Shown in pieces: positions 16,293-24,384 of a stretch of DNA of 37,299 nucleotides (within the stretch, counting starts at the first letter, position 1; every line of letters starts with the position of its first letter). Source of the stretch: an uncultured Planctomycetaceae bacterium (GTDB lineage: Bacteria > Planctomycetota > Planctomycetia > Planctomycetales > Planctomycetaceae). The notes beneath the pieces were generated by a model. The model was not told the DNA's origin, made no database searches, and saw nothing but the letters and a program-made list of their open reading frames with translations. Location: positions 1-37,299 of the forward strand of contig CAJWGB010000025.1 of assembly GCA_913031625.1 (NCBI GenBank), written 5' to 3'. A program made the position numbers and the translations under genes.

Positions 16293-17723
16293 ATGGCGCC
16301 GATAGCAACTACTTCAGACCTTCAGCGATTTCTGATCTCAAGCCAGTTACTTTCACCTCAGCAGTGGAGTGACTCCGGTGCCGATGATGCTTTGGGGATG
16401 GAAGACGCCCTCAAGCAGCTGGAAGCAGATTCATTACTGACAAGCTTTCAGACGCACCGAATTCGCAAGGGGCTGACTGACGGGCTGGTTCTCGGCAATT
16501 ATAAGCTTCAGTATCGCAACGCGTCCGGAAGTTTCGCGCGCGTCTATCGCGCCAGCACTCTGAATAACTCTCAGGTAGTTGCACTCAAGCTGCTGCGGGA
16601 TCGATGGGCGGTTGACCCGGAGCATGTTTCGGGATTCCATCGGGAAGCGCGAATCTGCAGAGCGTTGAAGCATCCCAATATTGTCCCCATCCTTGACGTT
16701 GGGCAGCAGGGCAACTTCCACTACTTCACGATGGAGTTCATCGAAGGCGGCAACCTGCGGGACATCATGCGTATTCGCAAGGTCCTGAAGCCAGCGGAAG
16801 GTGCTCGTTGTCTTTACGAGATCTGTGCCGGGCTGGAGTACGCCTTAACCCACAGCATCACTCACCGAGACCTCAAGCTGACCAATGTCCTCATGACGTC
16901 TCAGGGACAGGCACGACTCGTCGACTTTGGGCTTGCCGGAGCGGACTCTCCCTCCATTGTCGGAACCAGTGACGACGTCCATCGTGCATTGGAGTACGCG
17001 TCTCTCGAACGTGGGACCAATGCCCCTGACAATGATCCCCGGAGCGATCTGTTTTTTGCCGGGGCGATGATGTACGAGCTTCTTTCCGGACAGTCTCCCT
17101 GGCCGCGAACACGAGACAGAGAAGAACGCAAACAACTGAGTCGCTACACGAATACACCCTCACTCTCATCCATTCGCCCGGACCTCCCGCGGAGTCTGAC
17201 GATGATCTGCGAGACGCTGATGAGGGTCTCACCGAGCGAACGGTATCAATCGCCATCGGAAGTCATTGCAGATCTTCAGGTTGCACTCCAGGGACTGGAC
17301 GCATGGACGGCTGCTGATGAGGAAACGCCCGTCGTGGAAGCTCCTGCGAGCGGTCCGTTCCGATTGCTGGTCGTGGACTCGATTCGCAAACGCATCCAGG
17401 CACTGAAAGACTACTTCAGTCGCCACGAATTCAAGACAGAGTTTGTCACCAGTCCTCAGGTGGCCATGGAACGTCTCAAGGGAAATAGACCGCCCGACGG
17501 AATTCTGATTCTTGCGGACAACTGCACAGATCAAACCATCGAGGGGTTCCCGCAGATGCAGGCGTATGGTCGATCCCGGAAAGTTCCCTGTCTGGCTGTC
17601 TTTCCTGAAGAACTCAGAGCACGCGTGGACAGCGCCATTCGTTCCACAAAGTACGGAGCGACTGAATTTCAGCCGGCCACTCTGCGAACGATTCGAACGC
17701 ATTTCGAGTCCATTGGTCGTTGA
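16293..17723 (+). CDS. Ser/Thr protein kinase with C-terminal degenerate receiver-like domain
   Basis: A protein of 476 residues from the ATG at 16293; a TTG at 16272 would add seven residues, and neither start has a clear ribosome site. Residues 5-70 are the helical leader common before planctomycete kinases (LISSQLLSPQQW ... LLTSFQTHRIRKGL). The Hanks-type kinase domain spans about 72-330: glycine loop NASGSFARV, Lys99 in VVALKLL, Glu118 in HREAR, HRDLKLTN with Asp193 and Asn198, and DFGLAG with Asp211. The APE segment is altered to ALEYASLERG. After a linker, residues 343-475 look like a receiver domain (LLVVDSIRKR ... PPDGILILADN ... GATEFQPATLRTI), but the phosphoacceptor Asp and the C-terminal Lys are not where expected. 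No membrane segment is seen, so it is a cytoplasmic kinase. It ends 5 bases from the convergent TolC-like gene. Confidence 0.92.
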   Translation: MAPIATTSDLQRFLISSQLLSPQQWSDSGADDALGMEDALKQLEADSLLTSFQTHRIRKGLTDGLVLGNYKLQYRNASGSFARVYRASTLNNSQVVALKLLRDRWAVDPEHVSGFHREARICRALKHPNIVPILDVGQQGNFHYFTMEFIEGGNLRDIMRIRKVLKPAEGARCLYEICAGLEYALTHSITHRDLKLTNVLMTSQGQARLVDFGLAGADSPSIVGTSDDVHRALEYASLERGTNAPDNDPRSDLFFAGAMMYELLSGQSPWPRTRDREERKQLSRYTNTPSLSSIRPDLPRSLTMICETLMRVSPSERYQSPSEVIADLQVALQGLDAWTAADEETPVVEAPASGPFRLLVVDSIRKRIQALKDYFSRHEFKTEFVTSPQVAMERLKGNRPPDGILILADNCTDQTIEGFPQMQAYGRSRKVPCLAVFPEELRARVDSAIRSTKYGATEFQPATLRTIRTHFESIGR

Positions 17724-17728
17724 CGGCG

Positions 17729-20700
17729 TCACTGCACAGGTGACATGGCTCCTTCTCGCGGTGACACGCGGATTGGCGACATCTGTCCTTCAGGTGGCAG
17801 CTGAATCGATGGCCTCGTCACGGTGAGCGGAGACATCTGTCCTTCGCGGGGTGTCTGCGGACCGCGAATGTTCGGGGAATCTCCATCAGCGGTTTCTGGT
17901 TTTGTTACCGTTGTGTTCCGACTCTGCGGTTGCGTGGGCTGCATTTGTGGCAGCACGATGTGTGACGTTGGACGAAACAATCGACCAGGATCTTCTGAGC
18001 GACCCATCGCGCGAATTACTTTTAATTCTGCTCGCAGTGCTTCGTCGCTGTTTCTCTGAGGCAGGACTGTCTGGGGAGCAACCATGGCGTCAGTTCCAGG
18101 TCGTGCCGTTGGACCGGAGGCCGTGGGGGCCAGCACCATGCCACCCTGTTGCGGAGTGAGCTCAAAAACAAGGTTCTCCGGAATCATGGGAGGCAGCTCA
18201 TCTGATCGCCGAGTCTCGCCAGGGAGCGGTGGGACCATCTCTTTGGGTTCACCAGGGAGTGACGCACGATTCAGTGTACCGTCATCATTGAGTTCCATGA
18301 TGCCCAGCTCACGAGCAAGCCTCAGTCGAGCAGCCTGGTAGCTGAGCCATGTTCTCAGAAAGCTGTTCTGAGATTCTCTGAGTGCGGACGCCGCTCCCAG
18401 CAGGTTGAACGTCGTTGTCGGTCCCAACTGGGCCTGAGGGTTCTCAAGATCAGACTGAGTCTGGTCGACCTGCCCGATGGCAATCCAGAGTGCTCGACGC
18501 CGAATGCTGAGGCTGCGACGAAGAACATCAAGGTCTCGCAAAAGTGCTCGCAGACCAAGGTGCAGCGAGTCACGTGACTGAATGAAAGATCGTCGACTTC
18601 GCTGATAAGTGATGAGAGATTCGCGATAAGCATTCCGTTCCAGCAGCCGGGTGACAGGAGCATCGAACTCCAGCCCCAGTCTCAGGTTACTTGTCGGCGC
18701 ACGAAAGTCAGCTGGATTGTTCCCGGATGTGCGTACGTCTCCAGCGGCCGTGACATCAAGCACAGACTGCAGCGCGTCAGCTCGTACCTGAATCAGTCGC
18801 CAGCTGTCGACCAGAGCAGCGCGGCCGTTCATGAAATCCAGCCGGTTGGTCAGCGCCATTTGATAGGCGTCGGGTGCGGTCAGGTCAACGGGTGAAACAT
18901 CAACCAGGTCTGAGCGACAGCGTGCCTGAATCAGAGACAGCTGGTCCACCTTCAATCTCAGCTGACGCAGCCAGCTGATCAACAGGGAATGTGACTCTTC
19001 GAGAGTCCTGCGGGACAGTTCAGCTTCGATCTGATCAAGCTCGTCCTGATTCGGCAGCGTTGCTTCCAGCGTCTTGAGTGACTCCTCTTCCTGGCATTGG
19101 ATATCTCTGTAGAACTCTACCACTGCTTTGTAATTCGATCCGAACTCGCGTTTGAATTCGGCTTCGCGATCCGGAGTGATCGCCTTCATACTTCGAAAGT
19201 CCTGCCGCGTTGACTGAAACAGCTGAATCACAGGTGGAACAATGATTCGGATTTCTGCGATGATTGCCTTCAGTGCGTCGGAGGTCAGTGGTTCGTTGTC
19301 TTCCGGCTGGTCTTCCGGCTGGTCCTCGCACGGTGGCTTGATGCCCTGGACTTCATCCTCAGGTTGCTCAACGCCAGGTAACCTCAGTTTGCCAAGACTC
19401 TGCTGCAGTTTGCTTCCACGTGTCTGAATGTCTCGGACCTCACGAGAAAAGAACTGAAACGGATCGATCAATCCCTTGTCCAGATCGATCGGTACATCGG
19501 GCGGAAGTCCAAGGGTCTGCGTCTTGAAGCGGTCTTTGGCAAGCTGAATGGAGTTTGCCTGAGAAAGAAGTGAAGCCTTTTGGGATTCCACGCTCTGTCG
19601 GAACTGGTAGACCTGAATCAGTGAGATGGCATTATTCTTCTCGCGAAGGGTGAGTTCATCGAGCGTCCGTTCAAGCAAAATCAGATTGTCGTTGGCGAAT
19701 CGAAGCTCCTGCTCCTGTTGCAGAATGCCCAGGTAGCCACCAACGAATCCATTTCCGCCGAATGACTGAATGGACGTTCCGGCGCCACCGCGCTGAGGTC
19801 CGGCGACTCCCAGTTCACCAATCGTAACCTGAGTCAGAAAGCCCTGGCGAAACTGTGAATAGGCGCGAAGATTGCCGAGCAGTTTTCGTTCATCAAACGT
19901 CAGATTCTCCAGAGCAATGTCCTGACCCGCGCCTCGAAGCAGGGGCTGAATAAATGAAAAGTTTGCCAGTGACGCAGACAGATTGCCGTCTCCGCCTGTG
20001 AACTCGAACACGAATGAGTTGGCGAATCCTGCGAGTAACTGCCCTGCGGTCGCAAGGTTCTTCTGCGCCAGCAGGGCCGGGTTGGCGAGGCTGGGACGAC
20101 CAAGCGTGTGCCGATTGTTTTCGAGTCCGGCGACATCACCGGGATTGGAAACGACCCAGCCACGCGAGACGGGGTCGTATGACAGAGTGGAGTTGGCAAG
20201 TTTGCCTCGATGCCGATATGACCCGCCATATCCGGCAAAGAGTTGTGTCTCCAACTGGAACCGTTCTCCCGAAACATCGAGCGCAGACAGATACATTGTC
20301 TCCAGCTGTGTCTGATGGTTTGGAGAATGCAGATAGGCGAGTTGAATTGCGGAATCCAGATCCAGCTGGACGATGTTCTGATTGCTGATGGCGACATAAT
20401 CGGGCAGGTTGTCGCGCCATGCGGGGTTCTCCAGCATCCCTCGCGTGCCGTTTTCGTGCCAGTGCTGCCAGCCCTCCTTGCCGTTCACAAGATGCATGTA
20501 CTCGTGGGCCGTGGGATCATCCTGTGGCATCGGAGGACAGTCTTCGCTGTTGTTCTCGTAGAATCGACTACGAGGATCCATGTCGACGCTGTATTCCGGA
20601 GTCCGCCAGCGCGGATCATGGTTGCGTTCTTCAATCGTCTGATAGGCTTCCTGATCAGCCTGGACGCGGTACTCGGAACGTGAACATCCGCAGAGCGTGC

Positions 20701-20782
20701 AGGCCAGCATTAGCGCACTGCAGGCACATGTCGCCACGGATATGGCGAGGGGCCATCGTTCTGTCCTGGCTGCCGCGTTCAC
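17729..20782 (-). CDS. Very large TolC-like outer-membrane efflux protein
   Basis: A protein of 1017 residues from a GTG at 20782, with AAGGT eight bases upstream. The N-terminus is a lipoprotein-like leader ending TLCGCS. Two outer-membrane-efflux-like segments can be seen: DLDSAIQLAYLHSPNHQTQLE near residue 140, and DAYQMALTNRLDFMNGRAALVDSWRLIQV near 640. They are joined by long coiled segments typical of the TolC periplasmic barrel, and the C-terminal helical part includes SQNSFLRTWLSYQAARLRLARELGIM. Ordinary TolC proteins are about 450-500 residues; the doubled length is a planctomycete trait. A proline/acid repeat (EDQPEDQPED) lies near residue 490, and the C-terminal tail carries three EG(Q/A)MSP repeats. 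No inner-membrane pump or adaptor gene is adjacent, so its export partner is unknown. Confidence 0.88.
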   Translation of the reverse strand: MNAAARTERWPLAISVATCACSALMLACTLCGCSRSEYRVQADQEAYQTIEERNHDPRWRTPEYSVDMDPRSRFYENNSEDCPPMPQDDPTAHEYMHLVNGKEGWQHWHENGTRGMLENPAWRDNLPDYVAISNQNIVQLDLDSAIQLAYLHSPNHQTQLETMYLSALDVSGERFQLETQLFAGYGGSYRHRGKLANSTLSYDPVSRGWVVSNPGDVAGLENNRHTLGRPSLANPALLAQKNLATAGQLLAGFANSFVFEFTGGDGNLSASLANFSFIQPLLRGAGQDIALENLTFDERKLLGNLRAYSQFRQGFLTQVTIGELGVAGPQRGGAGTSIQSFGGNGFVGGYLGILQQEQELRFANDNLILLERTLDELTLREKNNAISLIQVYQFRQSVESQKASLLSQANSIQLAKDRFKTQTLGLPPDVPIDLDKGLIDPFQFFSREVRDIQTRGSKLQQSLGKLRLPGVEQPEDEVQGIKPPCEDQPEDQPEDNEPLTSDALKAIIAEIRIIVPPVIQLFQSTRQDFRSMKAITPDREAEFKREFGSNYKAVVEFYRDIQCQEEESLKTLEATLPNQDELDQIEAELSRRTLEESHSLLISWLRQLRLKVDQLSLIQARCRSDLVDVSPVDLTAPDAYQMALTNRLDFMNGRAALVDSWRLIQVRADALQSVLDVTAAGDVRTSGNNPADFRAPTSNLRLGLEFDAPVTRLLERNAYRESLITYQRSRRSFIQSRDSLHLGLRALLRDLDVLRRSLSIRRRALWIAIGQVDQTQSDLENPQAQLGPTTTFNLLGAASALRESQNSFLRTWLSYQAARLRLARELGIMELNDDGTLNRASLPGEPKEMVPPLPGETRRSDELPPMIPENLVFELTPQQGGMVLAPTASGPTARPGTDAMVAPQTVLPQRNSDEALRAELKVIRAMGRSEDPGRLFRPTSHIVLPQMQPTQPQSRNTTVTKPETADGDSPNIRGPQTPREGQMSPLTVTRPSIQLPPEGQMSPIRVSPREGAMSPVQ
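19298..19325. repeat. 12-bp tandem repeat inside the TolC-like gene
   Basis: The unit GTCTTCCGGCTG occurs twice (19298-19309 and 19310-19321), followed by a diverged start of a third copy. On the coding strand it encodes the repeated tetrapeptide QPED in an acidic linker. Being a multiple of three, it can expand without frameshift. Confidence 0.8.
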
Positions 20783-21111
20783 GCAGTTGACCTTCCCTGA
20801 TCACGAACCAACGCGTACTCCTTCCGCCTACTCAGAAAGTCCTAATGACTTCCGTCACCAACAAACGTGCACAGCATCCAGATCGTGGACACCAAATTGC
20901 GGCGAATCCTGTTCATCCAGCGTGTTCAGGACTTTTGCGTCCTGATGTGACAATCGGCGGGCGAACTCAGCGATTATCAAACGATCACAGTCGGCGCAGA
21001 GTGATTAACTGCAGCAGTCGGTGGACTCAGGCGTGACCCGCACAACCGACACGGTCTGTCGACCGTTCCTGTGGAACAGTCAAACTTTGCGGATCATGTG
21101 GGAAAGTCCGA
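20783..21111. other. 329-bp upstream region of the TolC-like gene, with one hairpin
   Basis: Lies between the TolC-like start (minus) and the end of the cyclase-fold gene (minus). The only structure seen is a perfect 7-base inverted repeat TCAGGAC/GTCCTGA (20926-20932 and 20939-20945) with a 6-base loop TTTTGC, about 145 bases before the GTG. It may be a terminator of the upstream gene without a T-tract, or an operator. I see no gene and no convincing promoter. Confidence 0.5.
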
Positions 21112-22110
21112 TTATTTGTCCAGTGTCGTCGGAAGCGTCCGGATCAGTGCTCGAACGGCCCAGCTGCTGGCGGCAATGGAGATGAACTGGTCCTTCCCGT
21201 GCGGAAAGCCGGATTCATAGTACGGCTGGAAGCCCTTCGCCCGAGTCTTTACATACCACGTACCATCATCGCGTTGATTCGCGAGGAGCCAGGACACGCC
21301 ATTACGAACGGCGGTTTTCTCTGGTGCGACGCCACAGTCCATGATTGTCGCCAACACGGTTCCGGTTGCGTACGGGTCAGATTCCATATCGGTCTTCTGA
21401 GCCCAGCCACCATCTTCGCGTTGTTCAGATACAAGCTGTTCAACTGAGTCCTTCAGGACGTCGGCCTTTGCCTTCGTCAGACTCAGGATCCGCAATCGAA
21501 AGACACTGTCTTCCGTGTCCAGTGGCCTTGCATTAATGGCCCATTGACGCACCTTCTGAATTCTGGCCTGTTGCCGTTCATCGTCTGGATCGCCAAAGTC
21601 AACGATGCCCCTCAGTGCCACGTATGAAGTGGTAAACTCCTTGCCGTCGGTTGGTGGTCGGCGTCCTGCCTGAATCCAGTGATCTCGCTGCTCTTGATCC
21701 CCCGCAAGGTACGCGGCAACTGCGGCCGTCGTTTCATTGGGTTTATGATTTGCGGTCGAGAGGGCCCATAGAGCGTAACCCGCCGTCAGGATTCTGCCTC
21801 CCTGTCCCTTGCCTTTGCGGTAGTTCTCAAGGCCGCGATCGAGGTGTTTTGAGGTGTGCGTAATTTGGGCTGCCAAGACCTCACGACTCATCTCAAATTC
21901 TCGGTTCTGAGCCTCGTGCAGTGCCATGATCGGCAGGCCATGATTGTGGCAGGTGAAGCATTTGTTATGTTCTGTGGAGCCCGCTGCTCCTTTTTCGAGC
22001 CATGGCAGGCACCGCTGAATGGCATCACGAACGGCAGTTCTGTTCGGTTCTCCACCCTGAACAGAGGTGATTGTTATGGTCAGCAGGGCAGGGAGAAGGA
22101 AGGGTTTCAT
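21112..22110 (-). CDS. Secreted terpenoid-cyclase/prenyltransferase-fold protein with a CxxCH motif
   Basis: A protein of 332 residues with a signal peptide (MKPFLLPALLTITITSVQGG) and AGGA eight bases before the ATG. It contains the alpha/alpha-toroid repeat pattern of the squalene-cyclase/prenyltransferase superfamily: AIQRCLPWLEKGA near residue 30, EQLVSEQREDGGWAQK near 225, NGVSWLLANQRDDGTWYVKTR near 275 and SIAASSWAVRALIRTL at the end. CFTCHNHGLPIMAL near residues 52-65 is a CxxCH motif that could bind haem c after export. The Asp-rich catalytic motifs of true cyclases (DxDDTA or DDxD) are absent, so a binding or scaffold role is more likely than cyclisation. It is divergent from the Gfo/Idh gene, with 169 bp between the starts. 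Confidence 0.82.
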   Translation of the reverse strand: MKPFLLPALLTITITSVQGGEPNRTAVRDAIQRCLPWLEKGAAGSTEHNKCFTCHNHGLPIMALHEAQNREFEMSREVLAAQITHTSKHLDRGLENYRKGKGQGGRILTAGYALWALSTANHKPNETTAAVAAYLAGDQEQRDHWIQAGRRPPTDGKEFTTSYVALRGIVDFGDPDDERQQARIQKVRQWAINARPLDTEDSVFRLRILSLTKAKADVLKDSVEQLVSEQREDGGWAQKTDMESDPYATGTVLATIMDCGVAPEKTAVRNGVSWLLANQRDDGTWYVKTRAKGFQPYYESGFPHGKDQFISIAASSWAVRALIRTLPTTLDK

Positions 22111-22279
22111 GCGTCTGTCCTGACTCAGGATCCTCGTGTGTCATTACCCACTATGTCGGGCCAAAACATAGCTGTCAAAGCAGTTGTACTGAATCGCTGG
22201 TCTGTTAGAACCACTGATGATGCGTTTGAGGAACGCGATCGAGACAGGCAGTGGATTTCGTTGCGGAATGGAAAACAAG

Positions 22280-23323
22280 ATGGCACTTCGAACAGGACTG
22301 ATGGGAGCCGGTTGGTTTGGCCGGGAGGCCCATCTGCGCAATCTGATGAAGATCGCGGACGTGGAGGTGACGGCAATCAGCACACGCAGTGATTCCGGGC
22401 AGCAGGCGGCCCGCGAAATCTGCGGAGATTCTCTGGCGTGTTATTCAGACTGGAGAGACGTCATCAACGCCGACGTGGATGCCGTCATCGTGGCACTGAC
22501 TAATGATCAGCACTGTGAAGCGGCGGTTGCAGCGCTCGAAGCAGGTAAACATGTACTCTGTGAGAAGCCCCTTGGGTTATCGATCAGCGAATGTCGCCAG
22601 GTAATTGAGGCGGCTGAGGGAGCAGGTCGAATCCTGCAGATTGGTCATGAGATGCGACATCAGGCGCTTTATCAGAAGATGAAGGGAATGGTGACTGACG
22701 GCATCATTGGTGACGCCAGAATTATGTGGTGTCGCGAATACCGAGGGCCAATGCGTCCCGGTTGGCGATCCAGCGAAGCACTCACGGGAGGCATGCTGCT
22801 GGAAAAGAACTGTCACCATTTTGATCTGTTCAACTGGATCTTCGACTCGCCTCCTTTTCGGGTCAGTGCATTTGGTGGTCGCGATGTTCTGAAGGACACA
22901 GAGCTGCTGGACAATGCTCAGGTACTGGTCGAATACGAGGGCGGGCGACGAGCAGTCCTCGAGATCTGTCTGTTTGCTCCGTCCGGAGGCGATTGTGAGG
23001 TTGGCGTGCTTGGCACGGCAGGGCGTATCAACACATTCAACCAGGCCATTCGCCTTGAGCACCACCGGTTCGATCCCACTGAGACGACGGCACACGCTGT
23101 CCCTGATCCCGACGACGAAGCCGGGTTCAGGGATGCGTCGGGCCGGGTTGATCGCGGGATCAAGGCAGAACTGGAACACTTCGTTGAATGTTGTCGAACG
23201 GGACGGCAGCCACTTAACGATGGCCATGCGGCGCTTTCGAATGTGGCTGTCTGCCTAGCGGCGCAGCAGTCAATTGCAACCGGTCAGGTCGTATCCATTG
23301 AAGACGTAATTTCTGACCGCTGA
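22280..23323 (+). CDS. Gfo/Idh/MocA family oxidoreductase (cytoplasmic)
   Basis: A protein of 347 residues from the ATG at 22280, chosen because GGA lies 7 bases upstream and it places the dinucleotide-binding motif (GLMGAGWFGREAHL) at residues 6-19. ATGs at 22268 and 22217 are also in frame. HVLCEKPLGLSISECRQVI is the family EKP motif with its conserved Lys, followed by HEMRHQALYQKMK. CHHFDLFNWIF in the C-terminal domain contains the likely catalytic His-Asp pair. These enzymes use NAD(P) to oxidise or reduce sugars, inositols or related polyols; the substrate is not identifiable. No leader is present. Sugar-related neighbours (the RbsD/FucU protein at 23.8 kb) fit a carbohydrate role. Confidence 0.9.
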   Translation: MALRTGLMGAGWFGREAHLRNLMKIADVEVTAISTRSDSGQQAAREICGDSLACYSDWRDVINADVDAVIVALTNDQHCEAAVAALEAGKHVLCEKPLGLSISECRQVIEAAEGAGRILQIGHEMRHQALYQKMKGMVTDGIIGDARIMWCREYRGPMRPGWRSSEALTGGMLLEKNCHHFDLFNWIFDSPPFRVSAFGGRDVLKDTELLDNAQVLVEYEGGRRAVLEICLFAPSGGDCEVGVLGTAGRINTFNQAIRLEHHRFDPTETTAHAVPDPDDEAGFRDASGRVDRGIKAELEHFVECCRTGRQPLNDGHAALSNVAVCLAAQQSIATGQVVSIEDVISDR

Positions 23324-23660
23324 ACGATCAGGGTCTGCAGTGACGACAGCGTGACGGATCTGGTTAACACTGCGTCGGGCTGAGCGTCGGCGTGAAAGCG
23401 GTCACCAATTCTGCTCATTCGCCAGCCTGAGAGGACAGTCACTTTATAATGAGGATCAATCTGGCGAATGACTCCCGCTTCGTTCTGTTCAGCCATTCCA
23501 AAATCAGTAATGAGCAGGTCGAAGTGCTGCTGCCGGGCAAATAAGATCGTTTCTGCACCGCTCGTGATTTTCCTGATTCCATGGTGTCTCTCCGAGGTCT
23601 GGCAGAACAATCTGTGTTCCCTCGCCCTGGGGCGATTCCGGCAGTCCCTGCGCGGAGGAT
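23284..23660 (-). pseudogene. Decayed receiver-domain / hybrid histidine-kinase remnant
   Basis: On the minus strand, one frame has ITSGAETILFARQQHFDLLITDFGMAE, then YKVTVLSGW, then DAVLTRSVTLSSLQTLI. This follows the order of a response receiver: alpha-helix, LLITD phosphoacceptor strand, a Ser/Thr strand and a KPF-like end where the Lys is lost (LTRS). No normal start precedes it; the only start-like codon (TTG, 23610) has no ribosome site, and the frame is closed further upstream by a stop. In another frame just upstream, QGEGTQIVLP resembles the last ATP-binding motif and end of a histidine kinase. I infer a frameshifted remnant of a hybrid sensor kinase. It overlaps the 3' end of the Gfo/Idh gene by 40 bases. 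The rest of the 483-bp gap to 23806 holds nothing recognisable. Confidence 0.45.
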
Positions 23661-23806
23661 CAACAGTGTCATCGGCTGTTTGTTCAGATGTCGATGCCTC
23701 GTGAGTCTTCCAGCGACTTGTTTTGCCGGGGCCGGAGTGAATTGAATGAGTGTCTGGAAATCATTAGCGTTCTCCCCTTCACTCCTTCTTTCATTGAGCG
23801 TTCAAG

Positions 23807-24259
23807 ATGCTGAAGTCAGAACTGATTCACCCGGAAATCTCGCAGATCGTGGCTCAGGCGGGCCACAGTTCAAAAATCCTTATCGCTGACGGCAACTATC
23901 CGGCCAGTTCTGCGATTGGCCCGGGGGCTCGTCTGGTCAGTCTCAACCTCGCCCCAGGTCTGGTTTCTGTCAGCCAGGTCTTTCGAGTTCTCCTAAGCGC
24001 TGTCCCGATCGAGGCCGTCAACACTATGGGAATGCCGGACGACGATCCGTACAAACTGGATACCGATCCGCCGGCATGGGATGAATACCGCGGGATCATC
24101 TCAGAGGCCGGTGCACCTCTTGAGCTCACACCGATCGAACGGTGGGATTTTTATGATGCCGTTGCCTCCCGTGATCATGTGCTCACCATACAAACGGGTG
24201 ATCAGGCGCTTTGGGCAAACCTGTTGCTGACCGTTGGAGTGCGGAAAGCAGGAGAATGA
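23807..24259 (+). CDS. RbsD/FucU family sugar mutarotase
   Basis: A 150-residue protein of the D-ribose pyranase/L-fucose mutarotase family. HPEISQIVAQAGHSSKILIADGNYP matches the family block; His20 and Asp28 are the conserved active-site positions. MGMPDDDPYKLDTDPPAWDEY in the middle is the family's second block, and the terminal TGDQALWANLLLTVGV is typical. The family interconverts alpha and beta anomers (or pyranose and furanose forms) of fucose or ribose before phosphorylation or isomerisation. In planctomycetes it often accompanies fucose or rhamnose degradation, but no isomerase or kinase is adjacent here. The ribosome site is weak. A perfect terminator follows 57 bases after the stop. 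Confidence 0.9.
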   Translation: MLKSELIHPEISQIVAQAGHSSKILIADGNYPASSAIGPGARLVSLNLAPGLVSVSQVFRVLLSAVPIEAVNTMGMPDDDPYKLDTDPPAWDEYRGIISEAGAPLELTPIERWDFYDAVASRDHVLTIQTGDQALWANLLLTVGVRKAGE

Positions 24260-24316
24260 TCGGGCATGTAAAAAAACTGACTTTGAGGCTTATTCGCCTT
24301 CTGGTGTAGACTTCAG

Positions 24317-24345
24317 CCGCTGCGGAGATCCGCAGCGGTTTTTTT
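24317..24345 (+). terminator. Strong intrinsic terminator after the RbsD/FucU gene
   Basis: Perfect 9-bp stem CCGCTGCGG / CCGCAGCGG (24317-24325 and 24330-24338) with the 4-base loop AGAT, followed by seven T (24339-24345). It ends the mutarotase transcript and insulates the next gene, whose ATG is at 24385. Confidence 0.92.
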
Positions 24346-24384
24346 GTTCGCACTTACCCGGAACCCGTGACTCTGGAGCCATCC

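Noticed and set aside
22118-22130. Palindrome TCCTGACTCAGGA as an operator for the cyclase-fold gene
   Set aside because: Six-base arms overlap the ribosome site; such short dyads are common by chance.
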